This document shows positions 6,944-12,226 of a stretch of 12,226 nt of DNA, one piece after another. Made by a program: the position numbers and the translations under genes. This DNA comes from an uncultured Treponema sp. GTDB lineage: Bacteria; Spirochaetota; Spirochaetia; Treponematales; Treponemataceae. Within the stretch, counting starts at the first letter, position 1; every line of letters starts with the position of its first letter. The stretch is taken from the NCBI GenBank assembly GCA_937901865.1, contig CALDID010000069.1:1-12226 (forward strand), written 5' to 3'. The notes below the pieces were generated by a model, which had not been told where the DNA came from, made no database searches, and saw only the letters and a list, made by a program, of their open reading frames with translations.

Positions 6944-6947
6944 TTAT

Positions 6948-6976
6948 TGACACATTTTTTGTTTTGATGCTATACT
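6948..6976 (+). promoter_or_regulatory. Proximal promoter of the XRE-ImmA pair
   Basis: A consensus TTGACA (6948-6953), a 17-base spacer and TATACT (6971-6976) give a strong sigma70 promoter, with start near 6983. It excludes any coding start upstream of it. A GAAGGAGGAA lies at 6991-7000 but has no ATG, GTG or TTG in frame at the right distance. Confidence 0.75.
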
Positions 6977-7032
6977 TATTTTATAAGCGTGAAGGAGGAA
7001 TAAGTTTTTTATTTTTAAGGTGGTTTGGTTGT

Positions 7033-7383
7033 ATGGGGGCTGAAGTAAATTTTGGAAAAAGGGTTCAAAATCTTAGAACGGATTGGGGGTTGAGTATGGA
7101 GCAATTAGCTCAAAAGCTCTCTGTTTCTAAGAGTCGTGTGAATATGTGGGAAAATGCGGGTGTTGTTCCTCGTCGGGATATGCTTTTGAAAGTTGCCGAT
7201 TTTTTTGGAGTTTCCACAGATTTTCTTTTAGGGTCTACGCAGGAAGGAAAACTCCCTGTTGAAGATAAAGAAGTGCAGATTATTCAAAGGGGGTTAAAAG
7301 ATATGAATGCGGAACAACATAAAAAAGCATTGAAAATCTTGGCTGCGGCCTTTGATGATATTTTTGATGATGATGGAGAGTAG
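7033..7383 (+). CDS. XRE-family helix-turn-helix transcriptional regulator
   Basis: A 116-residue DNA-binding protein with one N-terminal cro/C1-type helix-turn-helix (about 6-62: FGKRVQNLRTDWGLSMEQLAQKL to FFGVSTDFLLGST) and a short acidic helical tail ending FDDIFDDDGE. I chose ATG 7033 because AAGGTGG (7017-7023) precedes it by 9 bases and because the longer open frame from 6853 runs through two promoters. The stop is 3 bases before the metalloprotease start, so they are one operon. In mobile elements such XRE/ImmA pairs form a repressor and its protease. Here the pair is divergent from the hsd operon with a repeat array between them, so it is a good candidate regulator of restriction-modification and Abi genes (inference). 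Whether it represses or activates is unknown. Confidence 0.88.
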   Translation: MGAEVNFGKRVQNLRTDWGLSMEQLAQKLSVSKSRVNMWENAGVVPRRDMLLKVADFFGVSTDFLLGSTQEGKLPVEDKEVQIIQRGLKDMNAEQHKKALKILAAAFDDIFDDDGE

Positions 7384-7386
7384 ATA

Positions 7387-8040
7387 ATGATTCAAAAACC
7401 TAATTTCAAAAAGGCTTATATTCTTGCAAACGAAATGCTTGTTGCTTCAAAAAGTATTACGACTTTTCCTTTTGATGTGGAAAAAGTTGTAAGCGAAGAA
7501 ACTGATTTAAAATTTTGTTCGTATAAAAGAGCTTTAGAAAAGTTCGGATTGAACTGTTTTGATTTGGGAAGCGATTCTTCTGTACTTACAAAGCTGCACG
7601 GCAAGAATATTGTTTTTTACAATCAAGATGAATGTGATGTACGAGAGCCATTTAATCGACTTCACGAAACGGGTCATTTTCTTTTGAATCATAAAACTGA
7701 TATAAAAGAAAATGATGCTCTTTATGGTATTCAAGAAATTGAAACAAATTACTTTGCTTCACAAATGCTCCTTCCTTTTCAAATCTTGAAAGAAATAGAA
7801 AGGAGAGGCGTAAAAATTGATGAAAGATTTCTTATGAAGCATTTTGGAGTGTCGTTTTCTTGTGCAAAGCACAGGGCTGAAACTTTAAATAAGCGGATAT
7901 TTTTGACAAATGAGGAAAAAATCTTTGATGACATTATCCTGATGAAGTTTAGTAAGTTTATTGATAGTATTGCAAAAGAACGACACTTTTATTCTTGCTG
8001 GGACGACCCCATGCAAAAAGAACGCGATTCTTGGCAATAA
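7387..8040 (+). CDS. ImmA/IrrE-family zinc metallopeptidase
   Basis: The 217-residue protein has the zinc-protease signature HETGH (93-97: two His ligands and the catalytic Glu), followed by the family's E-T-N-Y-FA-x-x-LLLP-like helix (ETNYFASQMLLP, 119-130), where the third ligand is expected. By family knowledge, ImmA cleaves its partner XRE repressor when DNA damage or another signal is sensed, switching on the controlled genes. It starts 3 bases after the XRE gene, with GGAGAG as ribosome-binding site overlapping the XRE stop. No signal peptide or membrane segment is seen. The C-terminal ~40 residues resemble nothing I know. It could instead serve a different regulator, but the tight pairing makes the neighbour the likely substrate. 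Confidence 0.85.
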   Translation: MIQKPNFKKAYILANEMLVASKSITTFPFDVEKVVSEETDLKFCSYKRALEKFGLNCFDLGSDSSVLTKLHGKNIVFYNQDECDVREPFNRLHETGHFLLNHKTDIKENDALYGIQEIETNYFASQMLLPFQILKEIERRGVKIDERFLMKHFGVSFSCAKHRAETLNKRIFLTNEEKIFDDIILMKFSKFIDSIAKERHFYSCWDDPMQKERDSWQ

Positions 8041-8080
8041 TGTTAGAATTTTTTTATTCTTTTATAAGAGAAAAAATAAA

Positions 8081-8195
8081 AAAGTCTGAAAACAGTTGTA
8101 TGTTATGCAACAGGCAACGGCTTACAGACTTTAGCGGAAAAGGTAAAACTTATTCCTAATGTGGCAGTTAGATTTTACAGTTTTTAGCCTTTCCG
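8081..8195 (+). other. Structured intergenic region upstream of the HU-like gene, possible leader RNA
   Basis: Two hairpin domains follow each other in the 201-base gap. The first is closed by AAAGTCTG/CAGACTTT (8081-8088 with 8125-8132) and contains GTTGTAT/ATGCAAC (8095-8101 with 8105-8111). The second is a long imperfect helix (8135-8150 with 8179-8195) in which CGGAAAAGG pairs with CCTTTCCG and AAAACT with AGTTTT. Neither ends in a U-tract, so they are not simple terminators. I recognise no known riboswitch. I see no convincing promoter in the gap. Confidence 0.45.
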
Positions 8196-8226
8196 TTTCA
8201 AGAGCCTTTGCCAACATCTTTATAAA

Positions 8227-8242
8227 TTAGGAGGTAGCCTAA
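8227..8242 (+). promoter_or_regulatory. Ribosome-binding site inside a small hairpin
   Basis: AGGAGG (8229-8234) sits 7 bases before the ATG at 8242. TTAGG (8227-8231) and CCTAA (8238-8242) can pair around it, which would hide the Shine-Dalgarno and the first start base. With 5 bp the hairpin is weak, so it may tune rather than block translation. Confidence 0.5.
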
Positions 8243-9015
8243 TGGCAACCACTAATTCAAATTTGATGGATTCTATCGAGAATCCAAATGGTCGTGTGTC
8301 TGTAAAATTACAGCTCAACAATTTTTCAAAAGACTCTTCTGATAAGTATGTTGGAAGAGCCGTTCGAAACACTCATACTGTCGGTAATCTTTTGCAGCTT
8401 GTGGCTAACAAAGTTCCTCAGTTGGGGATTGGTACAGTATATTCTGTATGTGATGCTTTGGAAAAAGTAATTACAGAATCTTTGGCGAGTGGCAATTCGG
8501 TGAATTGTTTAAACCTTGGAGTGTTTTATATTGCTTGCAAAGGTTCAACTGACGGAAAATCATTTGCTCCTAGCATAATTGTCAAATTTAGTCCGTCGGA
8601 GATTATCAAGGCTGCTATTGCAAATATTACCGTAGAGCCTTCGGATTATATAGAACCTTCGGGAACTATATCTGAGATTATCAATGTTGATACAGGCGTG
8701 GCTGACGGCTCTCTTTCATTAAATGGTTCTGTGCAGATTACAGGAAAGAAACTTTTGATTGGAGGCGAGGGGAGCGGAATTTGGTTTGCGCCTGTAACAA
8801 ATGTGGAAGACTCAGTCAATGAAAGTTCTGCTGATTGGATACAGGTAACTGCGAAACTATCTGTAAATAAACCTGGAACTCTTCTTTTTCCTTTGCCAAA
8901 GACTCTTGAAAGTGGCACATATCGAATTGTGCTAAAAACAAAATGCCCGACAAATCTGAAGAATGAGAGAAAAGAATTCATTACGACGATTTCTGACGTT
9001 ATTGTGATTCGATAA
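8242..9015 (+). CDS. HU-like DNA-binding domain protein with DUF4469/Ig-like C-terminus
   Basis: The 257-residue protein appears to have two parts. Residues about 16-120 resemble the HU-like DNA-binding domain seen in Bacteroidetes and spirochaete proteins (VGRAVRNTHTVGNLLQLVANKVPQLGIGTVYSVCDALEKVI, then CLNLGVFYIACKG). Residues about 150-257 are beta-rich, resembling the Ig-like DUF4469 domain (SLSLNGSVQITGKKLLIGG, PKTLESGTYRIVLKTKCP). No signal peptide or membrane segment is visible, so it is probably cytoplasmic and nucleoid-associated, but its true role is unknown. It has a strong AGGAGG site and a terminator directly after it, so it is transcribed alone or from the structured leader upstream. 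Domain names are from memory of the families. Confidence 0.72.
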   Translation: MATTNSNLMDSIENPNGRVSVKLQLNNFSKDSSDKYVGRAVRNTHTVGNLLQLVANKVPQLGIGTVYSVCDALEKVITESLASGNSVNCLNLGVFYIACKGSTDGKSFAPSIIVKFSPSEIIKAAIANITVEPSDYIEPSGTISEIINVDTGVADGSLSLNGSVQITGKKLLIGGEGSGIWFAPVTNVEDSVNESSADWIQVTAKLSVNKPGTLLFPLPKTLESGTYRIVLKTKCPTNLKNERKEFITTISDVIVIR

Positions 9016-9022
9016 AAATATG

Positions 9023-9066
9023 ACCTGTTTGCTAATCGGAGAGCAAACAGGTTAATTGAGTTTTTT
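9023..9066 (+). terminator. Rho-independent terminator after the HU-like gene
   Basis: ACCTGTTTGCT (9023-9033) and AGCAAACAGGT (9042-9052) form a perfect 11-bp stem with an 8-base loop. The T6 run comes 8 bases later (9061-9066), further than usual. The stem alone should also block an RNA polymerase coming from the other side. Confidence 0.75.
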
Positions 9067-9084
9067 GCTCATTAGCTTTATACT
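9056..9084 (+). promoter_or_regulatory. Promoter of the radical SAM gene
   Basis: TTGAGT (9056-9061), a 17-base spacer and TATACT (9079-9084) predict a start near 9091, three bases before the ATG. The -35 overlaps the tail of the preceding terminator. Confidence 0.6.
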
Positions 9085-9093
9085 CATACATCT

Positions 9094-10074
9094 ATGAGTT
9101 TATATGAGTCTTGTTCACAATGCCCAAGAAAATGTGGTGTGAATAGAAAAGAGGGAAAAAAGGGCTTTTGCGGCGAGAGTGCAAAGTTAAAAGCTGCTAG
9201 TGCATGCTTGCATTTTGGAGAAGAGCCGCTTGTTACCGTGTTTGGTGGTAGTGGAGCTATTTTCTTTACAGGCTGCACTTTGCATTGTGCATTTTGCCAA
9301 AATTATCAAATAAGTCAGCAAGGTATGGGAGCTGAACTGAGCGAAGAAGATTTTGTAAAGGTCTGCTTAACACTTGAGGAAAAAGGGGCTGAAAACATCA
9401 ACCTAATCACTGGCAGCCATTCAATTCCTCTTATTGCACAGTTCATAAAAGCAGCGAAAAGTAAAGGCGTGAAAATACCTTTTGCGTGGAATAGTTCCGC
9501 TTACGAAAGCACAGAGAGCCTAGAACTTTTAAAAGGCTTAGTGGATATTTGGCTTCCCGATATGAAAACGCTTAATTCAGAGATGAGCAAAGAGCTTTTT
9601 CAAGCCGCCGATTATCCATCTGTATGCAAAAGGGCAATACGCTGGATGATTTCTAATAGCCCGCTTGAGATAGAAGAGTTTTCAAAGAATGGTGAGAAAA
9701 GAGAAAAAATTCGCTCTGGCGTTATTATTCGACATCTCTTTTTGCCATGTCGTATGGAAGATACAATCTTAGCTCTTGATTGGCTAAAGGCACATGCTGA
9801 TTCTAAATCTTGCATTTCTCTTATGAGCCAATATACTCCTGTGCCGTTTCACGACAGAAAATCATCTCTTTGTGCCTTTCAGAATCGCCTTGTAAATCGA
9901 GATGAAGACAAAACGCTTAGAGAGCTTATCGATAGCTATTGCTTTGAGTATCTGTTTTATCAAGATTTATCGAGCGATACAGATTGGTTGCCAGATTTTA
10001 GCCGTGTCCAACCATTTAGCAATGCCCTTGCAACTCCTGTTTGGCATTGGAAAGACGGTTTTATTGAGAAATAA
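9094..10074 (+). CDS. PflX-type radical SAM protein (COG1313-like)
   Basis: A 326-residue soluble enzyme with the radical SAM iron-sulfur motif C-x3-C-x2-C (C61, C65, C68 in TGCTLHCAFCQNY), which binds the [4Fe-4S] cluster that cleaves S-adenosylmethionine. Four further cysteines at the N-terminus (C7, C10, C14, C26) form the CxxCxxxC-type pre-motif typical of the uncharacterised PflX group, related in fold to pyruvate formate-lyase activase. The substrate is unknown. No glycyl radical enzyme partner is next to it, so an activase role has no support from context. The ATG at 9094 has no Shine-Dalgarno and lies 9 bases past the -10. The gene stands as a single unit with its own promoter and a probable terminator. 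Confidence 0.85.
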   Translation: MSLYESCSQCPRKCGVNRKEGKKGFCGESAKLKAASACLHFGEEPLVTVFGGSGAIFFTGCTLHCAFCQNYQISQQGMGAELSEEDFVKVCLTLEEKGAENINLITGSHSIPLIAQFIKAAKSKGVKIPFAWNSSAYESTESLELLKGLVDIWLPDMKTLNSEMSKELFQAADYPSVCKRAIRWMISNSPLEIEEFSKNGEKREKIRSGVIIRHLFLPCRMEDTILALDWLKAHADSKSCISLMSQYTPVPFHDRKSSLCAFQNRLVNRDEDKTLRELIDSYCFEYLFYQDLSSDTDWLPDFSRVQPFSNALATPVWHWKDGFIEK

Positions 10075-10094
10075 TACAAAAAAATTCAAAATTT

Positions 10095-10118
10095 AAGAAA
10101 GTATCAATACTTTTTTTT
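10095..10118 (+). terminator. Weak AT-rich terminator after the radical SAM gene
   Basis: AAAGTA (10098-10103) pairs with TACTTT (10108-10113) around a TCAA loop, with the stem extendable outward by AAG (one G-U pair). T10111-10118 forms the U-tract. The low GC makes it weaker than the other terminators. Confidence 0.4.
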
Positions 10119-10125
10119 GAATGTA

Positions 10126-10134
10126 TGCTATAAT
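10126..10134 (+). promoter_or_regulatory. Extended -10 promoter of malQ
   Basis: TGC then TATAAT (10126-10134) is a perfect extended -10. No clear -35 is seen 17 bases upstream. The predicted start, about 10141, is the A of the ATG itself. Confidence 0.6.
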
Positions 10135-10140
10135 TTTAGT

Positions 10141-12126
10141 ATGGCTACTACGAAGAAAAAGGCAAAGAGGATAACAGGAATAGTTGTTCCTCTTGGTGCA
10201 ATAAAAACTAAAGAATCGATGGTTATCGGGGAGTATCCTGCATTAAGCTCTCTGATTGAATTCTGCAAAAAATGCGACTTAGGCTTGTTGCAGCTTCTCC
10301 CTGTAAACGACACAGCAATGCAATCATCTCCGTATTCAAGCGTATCGGCTTTTGCATTGCACCCGATTTACATCAGTTTGACTTCATTGCCAGAATGGAC
10401 GGAAGCTGTTTCAAAAGATTCTTCTATTCAAAGTGAATACGACGCATTCGTTTCACAGCACAAAGATGATGAACGATACAACTATGAAGAAGTTTTGAAA
10501 TGGAAGATGTCGCTTTTGCACAAAATCTATTCAAATGCAGGACAATCGATAAAAGTCAATAAGTTCTGCAAAGATAATCCATGGGTTGTGCCGTATGCGG
10601 TCTATAAGAACCTAAAGGAAGAGTATTTGCAAGCTTCGTGGAAAGAATGGAAAAAAGAAGACCAATCTTTAACAAAAGATGAAATCAGCGAGCGATGGAA
10701 AAAGCCGACTTTGCGATTAAAGCATCAATTTTATGTTTGGCTTCAAATCCGTGCTAGTGAGCAGTTTGCAGCTGTAGCAAAGCAAGCAAAAGATGCAAAG
10801 ATTATCCTCAAGGGCGATATTCCGATTATGATGAACGAGGATTCTGCTGACACTTGGGAAGAGAAAACGCTGTTTGATATGAAAAATCGCGCAGGCTCTC
10901 CTCCTGATTATGAAAATCCGAACGGGCAGAGTTGGGGATTCCCGATTTATGACTGGAAAGAAATGGCTAGCCAAGAATATGGTTGGTGGAAAACGCGCAT
11001 TGAGCAAGCGGCGAAGTATTATGGTGCGTTCCGAATTGACCACGTTTTAGGCTTCTTTAGGATTTGGGCAATTCCAGAAGGCGAATACACAGGAAAGCTC
11101 GGACACGAAGAGCCTAGCAAGGTGATAAAGAGAACTGAACTTGAAAAGGCGGGCTTCGATAAGGGAAGAATTAATTGGCTTTGCGAACCACATATTAGAA
11201 GTGAGTGGGCGAAAGATAGAAAGGCTCTCGAAGCGACTTGCGATAAATTGGGAAGTGAGGAGCTTTGGAACTTCAAGAAAAGCATAAAGGTTCAAGACGA
11301 CATCAGAAAAGCTCTTGAAGCTGTTGGGGCTTGCGAAGATGATAAAAATATGTTGCTTTCAAAGTGGACTGACAGAGCTTTAATTAAGTGCGGAAAAGAT
11401 TCTTTTATTCCGTCTTGGCAGCACACTGAAACAACTGCTTGGCAATCGCTTAACGACAATGAGCGAAATGAACTTTCAAAGCTTTTTGCAGAGCTTCACG
11501 AAAAGAACGAAAAACTGTGGAAAAAGCAAGGCGATACGCTTTTGTCTGTGCTTACAGGTGCAAGCGATATGATAGCGTGTGCAGAAGACCTCGGCGTATC
11601 TTTATCTTGCGTGCCGCCTGTGCTGAAAAAACTGGGCATTTTGGGCTTGAGAGTTGCTCGATGGTGCAGAAAATGGAGCGAAGAGGGGCAGCCTTTTGTT
11701 TCGTTTGAAGATTATGACGAACTTTCTGTTACAACTACGTCTGTACACGATTCAAGCACGCTTCGTCAGTGGTGGAATGGCGAGCAGGATAGTGTCCGTG
11801 CTTTCATAAAAGCTCTTAAAGCAAATGGCGACGTTGATAACGATATAAAAGCGGAGAATTATTTTGGCGAAAAAGAAGCGGATTTCGTGCTTTCATCTTG
11901 TGCAAAGTCTGCTTCAATGCTCTTTGTGCCGCCTCTGCAAGATTTCTTGTATCTTTCGTCAAAATACTACGAGATGGACGAAAACAAAGAACGTATCAAT
12001 ATTCCTGGAACGGTTACTCCTTTCAACTGGACGTATCGCGTAAATGCCACGATGGAAGAGCTTTTGGAAGATAGTTCTTTGCTTGGAAAAATAAAGGCTA
12101 TAACTGCTTTGCACAAAGCAAATTAA
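10141..12126 (+). CDS. malQ: 4-alpha-glucanotransferase (GH77, amylomaltase)
   Basis: MalQ moves alpha-1,4-glucan chains between oligosaccharides in maltodextrin and glycogen use. The 661-residue protein has all GH77 landmarks: the N-terminal GLLQLLPVND then SPYSSVSAFALHPIYI, the nucleophile Asp in FRIDHVLGFFR (D300), the acid/base Glu in CAEDLG (E482), and the transition-state Asp in SVHDSSTLRQWW (D537). I place the start at ATG 10141, not the in-frame TTG at 10117, because a consensus TATAAT lies between the two. There is no Shine-Dalgarno, so the mRNA is probably leaderless. The next gene follows after 12 bases and is likely co-transcribed. The length is typical of the longer bacterial amylomaltases. 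Cytoplasmic; no signal peptide. Confidence 0.95.
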   Translation: MATTKKKAKRITGIVVPLGAIKTKESMVIGEYPALSSLIEFCKKCDLGLLQLLPVNDTAMQSSPYSSVSAFALHPIYISLTSLPEWTEAVSKDSSIQSEYDAFVSQHKDDERYNYEEVLKWKMSLLHKIYSNAGQSIKVNKFCKDNPWVVPYAVYKNLKEEYLQASWKEWKKEDQSLTKDEISERWKKPTLRLKHQFYVWLQIRASEQFAAVAKQAKDAKIILKGDIPIMMNEDSADTWEEKTLFDMKNRAGSPPDYENPNGQSWGFPIYDWKEMASQEYGWWKTRIEQAAKYYGAFRIDHVLGFFRIWAIPEGEYTGKLGHEEPSKVIKRTELEKAGFDKGRINWLCEPHIRSEWAKDRKALEATCDKLGSEELWNFKKSIKVQDDIRKALEAVGACEDDKNMLLSKWTDRALIKCGKDSFIPSWQHTETTAWQSLNDNERNELSKLFAELHEKNEKLWKKQGDTLLSVLTGASDMIACAEDLGVSLSCVPPVLKKLGILGLRVARWCRKWSEEGQPFVSFEDYDELSVTTTSVHDSSTLRQWWNGEQDSVRAFIKALKANGDVDNDIKAENYFGEKEADFVLSSCAKSASMLFVPPLQDFLYLSSKYYEMDENKERINIPGTVTPFNWTYRVNATMEELLEDSSLLGKIKAITALHKAN

Positions 12127-12138
12127 CGGAGGAAGAGT

Positions 12139-12226
12139 ATGAACGTATCGTATAACGAGTTTCACATTGGACGTGAAATCCGCGAAAAATGCGATTTTGA
12201 TGCGCGGCTTTACGCGTCAACAGGAA
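12139..12226 (+). CDS. Start of a gene, possibly an alpha-amylase-family enzyme (partial)
   Basis: Only the first 29 codons are in the window (MNVSYNEFHIGREIREKCDFDARL and five more). A strong GGAGGAAGAG precedes the ATG and the gap after malQ is only 12 bases, so it is in the malQ operon. The FHI-x-R-x-x-R-x-K-x-x-FD-x-x-LY pattern recalls the N-terminus of some large GH13 alpha-amylases in related bacteria; this is from memory and the fragment is too short to be sure. Confidence 0.6.
   Translation, partial: MNVSYNEFHIGREIREKCDFDARLYASTG

Noticed and set aside
6853..7032. Longer N-terminus for the XRE regulator
   Set aside because: This segment contains two promoter-like sequences and encodes an odd Cys/Phe-rich peptide; the ATG at 7033 has a proper ribosome-binding site.
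10117..10140. malQ start at the upstream TTG
   Set aside because: A perfect extended -10 box lies between the TTG and the ATG, so the TTG would not be transcribed from it.

Overview
This 12.2 kb window is AT-rich bacterial chromosome, probably from a spirochaete such as Treponema. The best hints are the HU-like/DUF4469-type protein, the MalQ plus second glucan-enzyme pair, and the PflX-like radical SAM protein. This placement is an inference, because there is no rRNA or marker gene. UGA is a normal stop here: it ends hsdM, hsdS and the Abi gene.

Left half, minus strand (171-6719): a type I restriction-modification (R-M) operon in the order hsdR, hsdM, Abi/HEPN gene, hsdS. hsdR reads as one EcoEI-type gene except for an in-frame TGA at 5712-5714, where relatives normally have Trp just after the DEAD-box motif. 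Restriction is therefore probably off, while methylation (hsdM plus hsdS) looks intact. hsdS carries two specificity domains joined by near-identical 201-bp repeats. Between hsdM and the Abi gene lies a compact GC-rich hairpin cluster on the opposite strand, with its own promoter and U-tract. Together the RNA and the HEPN protein resemble an AbiF-type RNA/toxin defence module, the family proposed as the ancestor of Cas13. This is the most interesting system in the window.

Centre (6720-8040): a divergent control region with four imperfect ~23-bp tandem repeats separates the hsd promoter from a plus-strand pair encoding an XRE-type DNA-binding protein and an ImmA/IrrE-type metalloprotease. Such pairs act as cleavable-repressor switches in mobile elements, so this pair may control the whole defence locus.

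Right part (8041-12226), plus strand: a structured intergenic stretch, an HU-like/DUF4469-type protein ending in a clear terminator, a PflX-type radical SAM protein, malQ (4-alpha-glucanotransferase), and the first 29 codons of a closely coupled gene that may be an alpha-amylase. These look like ordinary chromosomal genes flanking the defence island. Several genes here (hsdR, radical SAM, malQ) have a good -10 box 6 to 9 bases before the ATG and no Shine-Dalgarno, so their mRNAs may be leaderless.

The extreme left (1-170) holds a plus-strand promoter-like sequence, small hairpins and a strong terminator, but no recognisable gene.
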